This document shows, in pieces, positions 1 through 7,283 of a stretch of 38,085 nucleotides of DNA. Below the pieces are notes generated by a model that worked only from the letters and a program-made list of their open reading frames with translations, searched no databases and was not told the DNA's origin. Source of the stretch: a virus; the IMG/VR virus record IMGVR_UViG_3300027710_000064, positions 1 to 38,085 of that record, one strand, 5' to 3'. The first letter of the stretch is position 1. Each line of letters starts with the position of its first letter. A program made the translations under genes and the position numbers.

Positions 1-36
1 TTTAAAACATATTATAGATTTTGTAAATAATACATA

Positions 37-675
37 ATGAAAAATAAACTTTGGGTATTTGGATGCTCGTTATCTACTGGATTCGGTGGGCATGATTGCC
101 AAATTAAACTAAATAAAACATGGCCTAAATTATTAGCAGATAAATTAAATTTAGAATTAGATAACTCAGCTCACGCCGGACAATGCAATTGGGTATCTAT
201 ATTACAATTTATAGATAAGAGAGATGAAATACAAAAAGGTGATGTAGTTATATTTGAATTTACATTTTTTGATAGGTATAACATTTATCCAACAAGAGCA
301 CAATTAATAGATTTAGAATCATTTTTTATTCAACATAAACATGAATTGAATGATGTAATGAAACAATATAAAGATATAAATTTTAATTGGTTTAAAAAAC
401 AAATATTAAAATGGTGTAATGATAATGATATAAAATTATGTGTTTGGAGTACCGAAGGACAAACACATCCAGAATTTAAACGATACAATAATATTATACA
501 ATTTATAGCTGCACCTAATTCAACAATTGATAATCCAAACTATTCATTTTATTATAAATGGCAGGATATTACAACTGAGCAACATATAGTTAAACAAAAT
601 GGTGAAATAGATAGACATTTTAATGAATTAGGACATGAACGAATGGCAAATCATATCTATTCTAATATAATTTGA
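37..675 (+). CDS. SGNH/GDSL hydrolase-like protein (copy 1 of 6)
   Basis: A 212-residue protein. Near the N-terminus it has F-G-C-S-L-S-T-G (residues 8-15), which matches block I of SGNH/GDSL esterases with the nucleophilic Ser inside G-x-S. Near the C-terminus, D-R-H-F-N-E-L-G-H (about 192-200) matches the catalytic D-x-x-H block V. Between them is a hydrophobic strand, VVIFEFTFFDRY. Known members of this superfamily deacylate lipids or O-acetylated sugars; the substrate here is unknown. Five similar proteins lie in this window. The gene starts right after an AT-rich leader and ends 22 bases before the next gene. The fold is fairly clear, the activity is inferred. Confidence 0.72.
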   Translation: MKNKLWVFGCSLSTGFGGHDCQIKLNKTWPKLLADKLNLELDNSAHAGQCNWVSILQFIDKRDEIQKGDVVIFEFTFFDRYNIYPTRAQLIDLESFFIQHKHELNDVMKQYKDINFNWFKKQILKWCNDNDIKLCVWSTEGQTHPEFKRYNNIIQFIAAPNSTIDNPNYSFYYKWQDITTEQHIVKQNGEIDRHFNELGHERMANHIYSNII

Positions 676-697
676 TATTTATATAAAACAAAATAAG

Positions 698-952
698 ATG
701 ATAAAATTAGAAGCATTCGAACCATTTATTGCAGCTTATACTGAAATGGTAGCAGAAGGAAAGTATGGTGTATTAGTATTAACAAACGGAGAATGGATAC
801 CAACTGAAATCACAGAAGCTGATTTTGGTTTATATGTTGCAATTCATCCTGAAAACGAAAACCAAAGTGATGAAAACAAAGCATTATTTGATGCAGCATT
901 TGAAGTAAACTCAAATGGACATTCAGCTTGGCCGTTAGTAGAATTAGTATAA
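698..952 (+). CDS. Small protein, tandem paralog of the next gene
   Basis: An 84-residue acidic protein of unknown function. It shares a layout with the next gene: an N-terminal L-x-A-F-E-x-F, a central G-V-L-V-L-T-x-x-x-W-[IV]-P-T-E-I-T-x-x-D-F, and a C-terminal W-P-L-V-[EK]-L. The pair is best explained by tandem duplication. No signal peptide, membrane segment or catalytic motif is visible. It sits between two SGNH-like genes and is probably co-transcribed with them. Start: ATG after an A-rich stretch. Confidence 0.75.
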   Translation: MIKLEAFEPFIAAYTEMVAEGKYGVLVLTNGEWIPTEITEADFGLYVAIHPENENQSDENKALFDAAFEVNSNGHSAWPLVELV

Positions 953-967
953 TTAAACTAAAATAAT

Positions 968-1228
968 ATGTTACAATTAAGTGCCTTTGAACATTTCAAA
1001 GAGCAATTTAGAAATAAATCCTTAGTTGATAGGGATTTATTTGGTGTCCTAGTCTTAACAAAAAATAAATGGGTGCCAACTGAAATAACTACGGAAGACT
1101 TTGTTCGTTATGAACATGTATCGGAGTATGATACTGAACAATTACGTATTAAATTAGAAGATGATGCATACGTATTAGGCAATACAATAGCGCCGATGTG
1201 GCCACTAGTTAAACTAATTGAATGGTAA
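968..1228 (+). CDS. Small protein, tandem paralog of the previous gene
   Basis: An 86-residue protein paralogous to the gene just upstream. Shared features are the A-F-E-x-F start, the G-V-L-V-L-T ... W-V-P-T-E-I-T-x-E-D-F core (about 26-45) and the W-P-L-V-K-L end. The two differ most between residues 47 and 75. Function unknown. It ends 3 bases before the following SGNH-like gene, so translational coupling is likely. Confidence 0.75.
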   Translation: MLQLSAFEHFKEQFRNKSLVDRDLFGVLVLTKNKWVPTEITTEDFVRYEHVSEYDTEQLRIKLEDDAYVLGNTIAPMWPLVKLIEW

Positions 1229-1231
1229 ATT

Positions 1232-1933
1232 ATGGCTAAGTTATGGTGTTTTGGTGATTCATTTACAGCAGGTGATGGTTGTAAAGTATTTAAACCAGGT
1301 GTTCAACCAAATACTATTAAATACAGAGAATATTTAAAAAAACGAGATGATGAAGATATTAAATTATTTAGTGATATCGTTGCCGAGCATTTTGGATTAG
1401 AATGTATAAATTTAGGACAAAGTGGAGCTGGCAATGAAAAAATATTGGATAGATTACTAAGTAATATAGATAAAATATCAAAAGATGATTATGTAATATT
1501 CGGTGTATCTTACTTTCAAAGATTTGATATTGATGGTGCTAATCCAATTGATTTTAGTACTATAAATGTAAATGCACTATCGGGGGCAACTAATATAGTT
1601 AGTGATACATTATCAAAAGAAACATTAATGCAAATCGTAATCAATAGAGCTTCTAAGAAATTTGAGAATAGATTATTAAGACAAGTTAAAGGACTAACAC
1701 ATATACTAAAAGAATTATCTAAAAATGTATATGTTTGGACAAATGATCATTATTTAGATGAACAGCAAACTGGATTATTCAAATTAGTAGATGGGTATCA
1801 CACATTGTCTCAATTTTTTAGTGAAAATGATATAACCGCACATACAAATAAAGTAGTATGTGATGGACATTTAAGTGAAATAGGTCATACAATATTAGCA
1901 AATGATATTATAAAGCATTTTGAAAATGGATAA
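1232..1933 (+). CDS. SGNH/GDSL hydrolase-like protein (copy 2 of 6)
   Basis: A 233-residue protein with block I F-G-D-S-F-T-A-G-D-G (residues 7-16), the most canonical of the six copies because it keeps GDS. A block II-like N-L-G-Q-S-G-A-G-N-E follows at about 68-77 and a strand YVIFGVSYFQRFD next. The C-terminal D-G-H-L-S-E-I-G-H carries the expected catalytic Asp and His. The next gene overlaps its last 8 bases. An esterase or acetyl-hydrolase role is inferred from the family; the substrate is unknown. Confidence 0.78.
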   Translation: MAKLWCFGDSFTAGDGCKVFKPGVQPNTIKYREYLKKRDDEDIKLFSDIVAEHFGLECINLGQSGAGNEKILDRLLSNIDKISKDDYVIFGVSYFQRFDIDGANPIDFSTINVNALSGATNIVSDTLSKETLMQIVINRASKKFENRLLRQVKGLTHILKELSKNVYVWTNDHYLDEQQTGLFKLVDGYHTLSQFFSENDITAHTNKVVCDGHLSEIGHTILANDIIKHFENG

Positions 1934-2681
1934 GTTATACATTTACGGATGTTCACATAGTGCTGGTAATTTATTAGGGTATTCGCATACTGAAAATCCA
2001 CATCAACAAAAATTAGGTGATGGTATTAGATTTATACCAACGGAATATACAAATTGGTTAGGTAATATTGGGAATCCATTTTACGTTCAGTTAGCAAACG
2101 AATTGAACTTAGATTGGCAATTAAGGGCAGAGGGTGGTCATAGTAATCAACAGCAATTCAAAAGATTATTAAGTGATTTACACAAAATAACAAAAGATGA
2201 TACCATACTATTTCAATTTACACATTTTGTTAGATTTGAAGTACCACTATTAGTAAATGGCAAGTGGGTAAGTGATGGATGGCAAAAAGGTGGGGACTTA
2301 GTATTTGAAGATAGTAAGTATCAGCATTTCTATTTAACACATTTAGATTTTGAAGTACCATTCATAGTAGAAACAATAAAACAAATACTTACACTATTAA
2401 AATATATAGAAACTAATATCGGTGCTAAAGTATTTATATGGTCAATGGATGGTATTAGTGATGAAATAAATGAATATACCAAATTAGCAGACCAATCTAA
2501 TTTAATTACATTCGAAATAGATGGTGAAACATATAATCATTTAGCGGGAGTTACTAATTGTATAGATAGAAACGAACATCTAATAATTAAACATGAAACT
2601 AAAAGTGTAGTGGACGATATGCACTTTGGACAATTAGGGCATAATTTTATGTATGAAAATATTTTGAAGTTTATAAAATAA
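1926..2681 (+). CDS. SGNH/GDSL hydrolase-like protein (copy 3 of 6)
   Basis: Read from the ATG at 1926 (an in-frame TTG lies 6 bases earlier), this gives 251 residues. Y-G-C-S-H-S-A-G-N resembles block I, E-G-G-H-S-N-Q-Q resembles block II, a strand FQFTHFVRFE follows, and D-D-M-H-F-G-Q-L-G-H matches block V with Asp and His. It overlaps the previous SGNH gene by 8 bases, so the two are probably made together. Whether it is enzymatically active cannot be judged from sequence alone. Confidence 0.73.
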   Translation: MDKLYIYGCSHSAGNLLGYSHTENPHQQKLGDGIRFIPTEYTNWLGNIGNPFYVQLANELNLDWQLRAEGGHSNQQQFKRLLSDLHKITKDDTILFQFTHFVRFEVPLLVNGKWVSDGWQKGGDLVFEDSKYQHFYLTHLDFEVPFIVETIKQILTLLKYIETNIGAKVFIWSMDGISDEINEYTKLADQSNLITFEIDGETYNHLAGVTNCIDRNEHLIIKHETKSVVDDMHFGQLGHNFMYENILKFIK

Positions 2682-2693
2682 GTTGTATCTTTA
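2663..2693 (+). promoter_or_regulatory. Bacteroidota-type promoter
   Basis: TTTG (2663-2666), 19 bases, then TATCTTTA (2686-2693). This matches the known Bacteroidota pattern (TTTG near -33, TAnnTTTG near -7). The -7 element ends only 4 bases before the ATG at 2698, which implies a leaderless or nearly leaderless message. Confidence 0.6.
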
Positions 2694-2697
2694 CATT

Positions 2698-2895
2698 ATG
2701 AATATATTTAGAAAAATAAAACAATTCTTTATACCTGAGTGGCATTTCTTTATGTTAAAAAATGGTGAGGATATGGAATTAAGAGTATATCGTAATGGCG
2801 TACCTGTTTCACAAAAAGAATTACTTACAACTAAAAAGGGAAGTAAAATACTTGGTGAATATTTAGCAGAACAAAAGAAAAAAGAAACGAAATGA
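2698..2895 (+). CDS. Small basic protein, unknown
   Basis: A 65-residue protein beginning M-N-I-F-R-K-I-K-Q-F-F, an amphipathic, possibly membrane-associated start, and ending in a Lys-rich tail. The ATG at 2698 is preferred over an upstream in-frame TTG at 2683 because the promoter -7 box lies between them. The stop overlaps the next start (ATGA). Function unknown. Confidence 0.7.
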   Translation: MNIFRKIKQFFIPEWHFFMLKNGEDMELRVYRNGVPVSQKELLTTKKGSKILGEYLAEQKKKETK

Positions 2896-3089
2896 TAATA
2901 AAAGAGTTTCTAAGGTATGGTGATAAACTATGTATCGTTACGAAACGCATTAATGCAGACCGTATTAATGATGTACAAGCTGCAAAAGAGTTATATCAAG
3001 CGGAACATTGTGTAAAAAATCCACAAAATCCATATGAATACATTTTTCTACAAATAATACCCGATATAGAATATGAGCAAATCACTTAG
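2892..3089 (+). CDS. Small protein, unknown
   Basis: A 65-residue protein overlapping the previous gene by 4 bases (ATGA), typical of coupled phage genes. It has mixed charge and one central Cys, with no recognisable motif or membrane segment. A further small gene begins inside its 3' end. Confidence 0.65.
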   Translation: MIIKEFLRYGDKLCIVTKRINADRINDVQAAKELYQAEHCVKNPQNPYEYIFLQIIPDIEYEQIT

Positions 3090-3228
3090 TCAAAAGGATA
3101 TGTTATTACAAAACATAATCAAATCTGACAAAAAGAAACAAAATAAAGTGGCAACTAGTAATTCAGTAGGTAAAACCAACACAAAAGGTACTATTGATGT
3201 AAAGGCTAAGAATAGAAAATCTCAGTAA
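3073..3228 (+). CDS. Small Lys-rich protein, unknown
   Basis: A 51-residue open frame starting M-S-K-S-L-S-Q-K and ending R-K-S-Q, with a hydrophilic, strongly basic central stretch (K-S-D-K-K-K-Q-N-K). It overlaps the end of the preceding gene by 17 bases and stops just before the promoter at 3231. Its even composition and position fit a real small gene, possibly nucleic-acid binding, but no homology is visible. Confidence 0.55.
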   Translation: MSKSLSQKDMLLQNIIKSDKKKQNKVATSNSVGKTNTKGTIDVKAKNRKSQ

Positions 3229-3230
3229 GA

Positions 3231-3262
3231 TTTGGTAATTTAAATAATTTATCGTATCTTTA
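3231..3262 (+). promoter_or_regulatory. Bacteroidota-type promoter for the band 7 gene
   Basis: TTTG (3231-3234), exactly 20 bases, then TATCTTTA (3255-3262). It lies in the gap between the Lys-rich small gene and the SPFH gene at 3277 and should give a leader of roughly 10 bases. Confidence 0.65.
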
Positions 3263-3276
3263 TAAAAATAAAGGTT

Positions 3277-3831
3277 ATGTTTGATAAATTAATAGCAGTA
3301 ATACAACAATTTGGACATTCAATAATGCCCGTATTCGTAGTGGATATGTGGGAAAAAGCATTAGTGTTAAGATTTGGTAAGTTTGAAGATATAAAAGATC
3401 CAGGTCTACATTGGAAAATCCCATTCGTAGATTCAGTATGGCATCAAACCATTGTAACACAATCTATACACTTACATCCACAATCAATCACATCATTAGA
3501 TTATAGAAACATAGTAGTAAGAGCAATTGTAAGATATGATATTGCAAACGCATATTTATTCTTAACTAAGTTAGCACATCCGACTGATGTATTAGTAGAT
3601 ACAACGGGTGCAATGATTAGAGAAATTATTGAGGAAAGGAATTGGGAAGACCTGGTTGATATTGAAGTTGAACTAACACAAACAATTGGTGCTAAAGTTA
3701 AAGAGTGGGGTATTAATATAGAAAAGGTCACTTTAACGGATTTAGCTGAAATTAATTCTATTAGAGTTATAACCGATGGTGACCCCAATAGACAATCAAT
3801 AGTTCCGTTAACCGATACAACCAATAATTAA
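3277..3831 (+). CDS. SPFH/band 7 (stomatin/prohibitin-like) protein
   Basis: A 184-residue protein. The part from VVDMWEKALVLRFGKF through DPGLHWKIPFVDSV is a classic band 7 opening, followed by the R-A-I-V-R-Y-D-I strand and a helical region ending W-G-I-N-I-E-K-V-T-L-T-D-L. Band 7 proteins form membrane-bound rings and often chaperone membrane proteases such as FtsH. The N-terminal 25 residues are hydrophobic enough to sit at the membrane. It lacks the long C-terminal coiled coil of full-length stomatins. Phage copies are thought to act on host membrane proteases or on lysis; that role is inferred. Confidence 0.9.
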   Translation: MFDKLIAVIQQFGHSIMPVFVVDMWEKALVLRFGKFEDIKDPGLHWKIPFVDSVWHQTIVTQSIHLHPQSITSLDYRNIVVRAIVRYDIANAYLFLTKLAHPTDVLVDTTGAMIREIIEERNWEDLVDIEVELTQTIGAKVKEWGINIEKVTLTDLAEINSIRVITDGDPNRQSIVPLTDTTNN

Positions 3832-3832
3832 T

Positions 3833-4114
3833 ATGAAAAACAGACGTAACAAACATAAAGGGGATGGTGAAATACGAAAGTTATTTATGCAGCAACTAAT
3901 AAATACTATTAAAGATAGTGAGTTTATGGAAGGTGTAATGAATGAATTGATTGAATTGTATTCACAAAATACGGATGAACAAAATGAATTAGAGTTTGAT
4001 GAAACAATGCTGCCGGATTTATTAAAAATATGTGTAGAGAATGAATGGTATGAGGTAGCGGCAAGAATACATAAACAAATAACTAAATTAGAAACAAATG
4101 TTAAAGCAGGATAG
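3833..4114 (+). CDS. Small protein with a C-terminal UVR-like motif
   Basis: A 93-residue protein with a basic N-terminus, an acidic helical middle and a C-terminal segment (about 64-88) with Y-E-V-A-A-R-I-H-K-Q-I-T-K-L. That resembles the short UVR motif of UvrB, UvrC and McsA-type proteins (E-x-A-A-x-[LI]-R-x-x-I-x-x-L), which mediates helical pairing between partners. Similar C-terminal segments occur in the genes at 9986 and 18102. It starts 1 base after the band 7 stop. The function is not established. Confidence 0.7.
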   Translation: MKNRRNKHKGDGEIRKLFMQQLINTIKDSEFMEGVMNELIELYSQNTDEQNELEFDETMLPDLLKICVENEWYEVAARIHKQITKLETNVKAG

Positions 4115-4310
4115 TGAGGGTTGTTATATAGTTGAATCAGCATTAGATTTAAAACAATATCATAGAATGACGGATTTAACAATGAGAGAGAAAATTCAGT
4201 TAAAAGCAGAATTGAATCCACCAACACAAAAGAAAAATAAAACGCCAAAGAAAACAACAAAGAAAGTAGATAGACCTGAGCCTACTGAATTTGATAAATG
4301 GTTTAATTAA
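4098..4310 (+). CDS. Small protein with a Lys-rich C-terminus, unknown
   Basis: A 70-residue protein overlapping the upstream gene by 17 bases. The first half is mixed in charge. The second half has a Lys/Thr/Pro-rich linker (P-T-Q-K-K-N-K-T-P-K-K-T-T-K-K), then a short F-D-K-W-F-N end. The disordered basic linker suggests nucleic-acid or acidic-partner binding, but nothing more specific can be said. Confidence 0.65.
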   Translation: MLKQDSEGCYIVESALDLKQYHRMTDLTMREKIQLKAELNPPTQKKNKTPKKTTKKVDRPEPTEFDKWFN

Positions 4311-4311
4311 T

Positions 4312-4503
4312 ATGGAAAAAAGATACGCACAGCAAATAATAGAATGGGCAGAGTTAGCTAAACAAACATTGAGTGTTCGTAAAGAAATTATACTTGATGA
4401 TAGTTTAACCGATGAACAATTGGGAATTATCATTAGACAAATGTATAGAGCAAAAGCGGAAGCAGAAACCGAATCCATAGAACGTTGTAAACAATATTTA
4501 TAA
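4312..4503 (+). CDS. Small helical protein, unknown
   Basis: A 63-residue protein read from the ATG at 4312; an in-frame ATG at 4291 lies inside the preceding gene and is less likely. The sequence looks all-helical, with many Ala, Glu and Gln residues and no hydrophobic segment. The stop overlaps the next start (TAATG). Unknown function. Confidence 0.65.
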   Translation: MEKRYAQQIIEWAELAKQTLSVRKEIILDDSLTDEQLGIIIRQMYRAKAEAETESIERCKQYL

Positions 4504-5159
4504 TGAGTTGGATATGTAAATATTGTGGCAAAGATACTAAATGGATTGATATGGATTATTTGGTAGGTACTGACCACTTACAATGTGTATTAGAAGCAAT
4601 AGATGAAGTAAAACAATCAAAAGTTATGAAAATTAAGAATTGGGATAAGATAAGTGGTTATACTTACAAAGGTTATACAATAGTTAATCCAATACATAAT
4701 GCGGGTGGCACAATGTATTACGCAGATGTGTTAAATTTAAACTTACCACAAAAACCAAAGTGGCATTTAGAATTAATGATTGAAGCCGGCGGAATTGATG
4801 AGCACTTACTTAGATTATTAGATGGCAATGGCTTGAATATAAAACATAAAATAGAATTAGTTGATATTAGAACGGCAGCATTATTTAGAGTAAGGTATGA
4901 GGAAATTATTGATGAAATGTTAAGTAGACAATTAACATCAGCACCAACATATAATAGCCATTCATTAAGTGGGGTAGTAAATATAAATAATGGTTCAAAT
5001 GGTATATTAAACACAATAGCAAGTAGTGGAACTAATGTTGTTTATACTAATGCACTTAATGGTACTACATATACACAGGGTTCAATAATAGATACAATAA
5101 AAGAGTTACAAAGACAAATTGATGAATTAAAATTACACACACCAACAAATCCTTTTTAA
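4503..5159 (+). CDS. Unknown protein with an N-terminal zinc-knuckle-like motif
   Basis: A 218-residue protein. The N-terminus has C-K-Y-C (residues 5-8), then a His and a Cys near residue 27 (D-H-L-Q-C), which could form one zinc site. The middle is a mixed alpha/beta region. A Ser/Asn/Thr/Gly-rich stretch (about 148-190) looks like a flexible linker or beta-rich segment, followed by a short coiled coil (I-K-E-L-Q-R-Q-I-D-E-L). It is translationally coupled to the gene upstream. No family is recognised. Confidence 0.7.
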   Translation: MSWICKYCGKDTKWIDMDYLVGTDHLQCVLEAIDEVKQSKVMKIKNWDKISGYTYKGYTIVNPIHNAGGTMYYADVLNLNLPQKPKWHLELMIEAGGIDEHLLRLLDGNGLNIKHKIELVDIRTAALFRVRYEEIIDEMLSRQLTSAPTYNSHSLSGVVNINNGSNGILNTIASSGTNVVYTNALNGTTYTQGSIIDTIKELQRQIDELKLHTPTNPF

Positions 5160-5160
5160 T

Positions 5161-5469
5161 ATGAGATTCAAATATAAAATTAACTTAGAAATTGATGTAG
5201 ACTTCGATGCACCTTTATTGGGTACTGATACTACAAAAGGCAAACGAAGCAGAACTGATATGATTGCTAAAGCAGCATTAGCTGAAATGATTAAATTAAA
5301 AACTACGTCATATGTGGGATTAGATAGGACAATTGATGAAGATAATTTAACGGGTACAATCAAAGGTAGTGTTATGTTACGTTCACACAAAATGTTAGAG
5401 GAAGATGAAAAGAACAAACGAGATCCGGATTTTATGTATAAGTGGATTAGAGAAAAAAGTGGAAAATAA
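5161..5469 (+). CDS. Conserved-looking small protein, unknown
   Basis: A 102-residue protein starting M-R-F-K-Y-K-I-N-L-E-I-D-V-D-F, an edge-strand-like opening, followed by a helical middle and a charged C-terminus with D-P-D-F-M-Y-K-W-I. No catalytic motif and no membrane segment are visible. It starts 1 base after the preceding stop. Confidence 0.7.
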   Translation: MRFKYKINLEIDVDFDAPLLGTDTTKGKRSRTDMIAKAALAEMIKLKTTSYVGLDRTIDEDNLTGTIKGSVMLRSHKMLEEDEKNKRDPDFMYKWIREKSGK

Positions 5470-5482
5470 AAATAAATAAGTT

Positions 5483-5803
5483 ATGATAGTATTATTAATC
5501 GCAGCATTTATTATCGGTTGGTTAGTAGGTGCAAAGCAAGAACAAAAACGTATATTGAATCCAAAAGAGTATATACCTGAACCAGAAGTTGTAGAAAAAT
5601 TACAAACGTTAGCGGGTATCAAAGAGCACGATACACAAAAAGGTGTAGAAATATTAATGAATGCACCGGCAAGTGAAAAGTTTGTAGAATTATTTAAACA
5701 AAATAGAGCAGAGATTGAATCTAATGAAGCAGCATCAGTTCAGTTGACCGGTGAAAGTGATTCGCATTACTATTACAAAACAACAAAAGATAAAAAGAAA
5801 TAG
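5483..5803 (+). CDS. Single-pass membrane protein, unknown
   Basis: A 106-residue protein. The N-terminal 17 residues (IVLLIAAFIIGWLVGA) form one membrane segment, followed directly by a charged stretch (K-Q-E-Q-K-R), so the soluble part should face the cytoplasm. The remainder is helical and ends Lys-rich. Its TAG stop shares a base with the GTG start of the next gene. Confidence 0.7.
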   Translation: MIVLLIAAFIIGWLVGAKQEQKRILNPKEYIPEPEVVEKLQTLAGIKEHDTQKGVEILMNAPASEKFVELFKQNRAEIESNEAASVQLTGESDSHYYYKTTKDKKK

Positions 5804-6102
5804 TGCTAACTATTAAAAACATATCAAAGTTAGAAGGGTACGAATCACATCCGTGGAAAATTGAATATATAAACACAATAGATGTTATGTATATTTTTTC
5901 AATAGATAATAAGAATGGAAATTATATTACAAATGTAATTTTAAGTAGAACACCACAAGAAGTTGATGGAAATATTTTATATAGTTTGAATGTAAATAGT
6001 GAGGAGCAATTGATTCCTAAAAGTTTATTACTATCGGCAAAATCATTAGGTAAACATATTATAAATTTACTTAATATGAGTGATTTTAACCCACCTTTTT
6101 AA
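5803..6102 (+). CDS. MLxIxN-family small protein (copy 1 of 12)
   Basis: A 99-residue protein with a GTG start inside the previous stop (TAGTG). It opens M-L-T-I-K-N-I-S-K-L, the signature of a family with twelve copies between here and 11002. The family layout is an N-terminal L-x-I-x-N, a W-K-I-E-Y-like strand near residue 20, a hydrophobic strand near 35, an L-x-R motif (here I-L-S-R, about 48-51), a second strand pair and a C-terminal helix. There is no signal peptide. The function of the family is unknown. Confidence 0.75.
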   Translation: MLTIKNISKLEGYESHPWKIEYINTIDVMYIFSIDNKNGNYITNVILSRTPQEVDGNILYSLNVNSEEQLIPKSLLLSAKSLGKHIINLLNMSDFNPPF

Positions 6103-6115
6103 CATACATAACTGA

Positions 6116-6126
6116 TTGAAACTCAA
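6116..6126 (+). promoter_or_regulatory. TTGA-N3-TCAA operator-like site
   Basis: TTGAAACTCAA followed by TA, lying 50 bases before the -7 box of the next promoter. Similar sites (TTGATTCTCAA at 12398, TTGATTATCAA at 26634) lie at almost the same distance from two other intergenic promoters, which suggests a shared activator site. Confidence 0.45.
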
Positions 6127-6132
6127 TAGATT

Positions 6133-6174
6133 AGCTCTAATATACCCTATTATTTGGTATTTTGGGGCTTTTTT
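6133..6174 (+). terminator. Rho-independent terminator
   Basis: A long stem: AGCTCTAATATACC (6133-6146) pairs with GGTATTTTGGGGCT (6156-6169) with one mismatch and wobble pairs, a 9-base loop, then a run of T. It ends the 2698-6102 transcription unit and overlaps the -33 element of the following promoter. Confidence 0.72.
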
Positions 6175-6184
6175 CGTATCTTTG
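6153..6184 (+). promoter_or_regulatory. Bacteroidota-type promoter overlapping a terminator
   Basis: TTTG (6153-6156), 20 bases, TATCTTTG (6177-6184), an exact match to the TAnnTTTG consensus. The ATG at 6189 follows after 4 bases, so the transcript is probably leaderless. The -33 box sits within the terminator hairpin. Confidence 0.72.
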
Positions 6185-6188
6185 ATAT

Positions 6189-6458
6189 ATGATAACAATA
6201 CAAAATAGCGAGGCAATTATCCGACGAGACCTTATTGATAGTTGGTATGTATTGGGTATAAAGAAAGGTTATAACAAATACTATATTAATCTAACAAAGG
6301 CAGGTGAGCTGTTATTTAAGGGATGTGAATTAAGTAGGGAAATGAATGGAAATGGTTTCTACATACTAAAATGTGGAACTGAATACTGCACGCTAACTAA
6401 GTCACAAATGGGTGATATGAAATATATTTTAGAATGTTTAAGTAGCTTTGTTCAATAA
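6189..6458 (+). CDS. MLxIxN-family small protein (copy 2 of 12)
   Basis: An 89-residue protein, one of the shorter family members. It opens M-I-T-I-Q-N-S-E-A-I, has W-Y-V-L-G-I near residue 19, the strand Y-Y-I-N-L-T, the E-L-S-R motif near 47-50, then F-Y-I-L and a T-K-S-Q-M turn before the C-terminal helix. It is the first gene behind the 6153-6184 promoter. Function unknown. Confidence 0.75.
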   Translation: MITIQNSEAIIRRDLIDSWYVLGIKKGYNKYYINLTKAGELLFKGCELSREMNGNGFYILKCGTEYCTLTKSQMGDMKYILECLSSFVQ

Positions 6459-6551
6459 ATGTATGATAAGCAAACGATAGGGTATGTAGTATGTATAATG
6501 ATTGCATACATTTGGTATTTGTACGATACACATAAAGATAAAAGAAAATAA
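6459..6551 (+). CDS. Micro-membrane protein (30 residues)
   Basis: A 30-residue open frame beginning on the base after the preceding stop. Residues 7-22 (I-G-Y-V-V-C-I-M-I-A-Y-I-W-Y-L-Y) form a short membrane helix and the tail is basic (H-K-D-K-R-K). The compact spacing (stop, 1 base, next ATG) and the basic tail, as in its neighbour, support a real gene, but its size makes this uncertain. Confidence 0.5.
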   Translation: MYDKQTIGYVVCIMIAYIWYLYDTHKDKRK

Positions 6552-6552
6552 T

Positions 6553-6681
6553 ATGAATCCTTTTGTAATAGTATTAATAGCAGCCGGAATAGTTAATGGG
6601 TTGAATGTATGGTATATGATTAGAAGTAGACGATTACACAATTTATGTATCAAAAGACGTAAAGAAAATAAAAAGAAATAA
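6553..6681 (+). CDS. Micro-membrane protein (42 residues)
   Basis: A 42-residue open frame with one hydrophobic segment (about 4-22, FVIVLIAAGIVNGLNVWYM), then a strongly basic tail (R-S-R-R-L ... K-R-R-K-E-N-K-K-K). By the positive-inside rule the tail is cytoplasmic. It is spaced by 1 base from its neighbours on both sides, suggesting a coupled set of three membrane proteins (6459-6940). Function unknown. Confidence 0.55.
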   Translation: MNPFVIVLIAAGIVNGLNVWYMIRSRRLHNLCIKRRKENKKK

Positions 6682-6682
6682 T

Positions 6683-6940
6683 ATGATAACAGGTTACTTA
6701 ATAATGATAATATATCCAATAGGATTTTTATTGACATTAACATTCTTTAAATTCTTTGGAGTGAAGATTGGATTTGATTATGATAATGAAAAAACATATG
6801 CCGAATATGATGATTGGGATAGTAACGCACAAGCATTTACCACATTCTCTTTGATGTGGCCGGTTATAGTACCTATGTTATTAATAATCGGTATTTTCAA
6901 AATAGTATTCAAATTTAGTAAATGGTATATAAACGAATAA
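6683..6940 (+). CDS. Two-pass membrane protein, unknown
   Basis: An 85-residue protein with two hydrophobic segments (about 3-24 and 55-77) separated by an acidic loop (D-Y-D-N-E-K-T-Y-A-E-Y-D-D-W-D). The loop should be periplasmic or cytoplasmic depending on orientation; the short flanks do not decide it. It follows two micro-membrane genes and precedes copy 3 of the MLxIxN family. Confidence 0.68.
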   Translation: MITGYLIMIIYPIGFLLTLTFFKFFGVKIGFDYDNEKTYAEYDDWDSNAQAFTTFSLMWPVIVPMLLIIGIFKIVFKFSKWYINE

Positions 6941-6943
6941 AGT

Positions 6944-7207
6944 ATGCTTACAATTAGTAATCCACAAAGGTTAGTAGGTGAGGAATATAGTGATTGGTTA
7001 AAAGTAATTGGAGTGAAAGAACATAATAATTGTTATGAATTTACATTAGCCAACAAAGAAATGAGCCAAATAGAAACTATATTACTACATAGAAAACGAA
7101 CTGAAAACAAAATGTATATAATGGAATACAATACTAAAACTTTATGGCTTCATAAAGACGAATTTGACACAACCGAAAAAATTATTCTTTGTATGCAAAC
7201 AATATAG
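6944..7207 (+). CDS. MLxIxN-family small protein (copy 3 of 12)
   Basis: An 87-residue protein opening M-L-T-I-S-N-P-Q-R-L, with W-L-K-V-I-G-V (18-24), Y-E-F-T-L, L-L-H-R (about 48-51) and Y-I-M-E-Y, then a C-terminal helix. It fits the family pattern well. The gene ends immediately before the first G-rich hairpin element. Confidence 0.75.
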   Translation: MLTISNPQRLVGEEYSDWLKVIGVKEHNNCYEFTLANKEMSQIETILLHRKRTENKMYIMEYNTKTLWLHKDEFDTTEKIILCMQTI

Positions 7208-7208
7208 T

Positions 7209-7266
7209 ACACTTTTGGCGGGCGGGGGCCGGGGGTAAAAGTGTCGTTGGGAAAATTTTTTGATAG
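7209..7266 (+). promoter_or_regulatory. G-rich hairpin leader element, copy A
   Basis: ACACTTTT (7209-7216) pairs perfectly with AAAAGTGT (7237-7244). The 20-base loop is almost all G and C, with four G tracts, in a genome that is otherwise AT-rich. GTGTCGTT and then AAAATTTTTTGATAG follow, and the ATG of the next paralog is 17 bases further on. Copy B at 8895 repeats the arrangement. The loop could fold as a G-quadruplex held by a stem. A role in control of the downstream gene is inferred. Confidence 0.6.
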
Positions 7267-7283
7267 CATAAATTATATATACA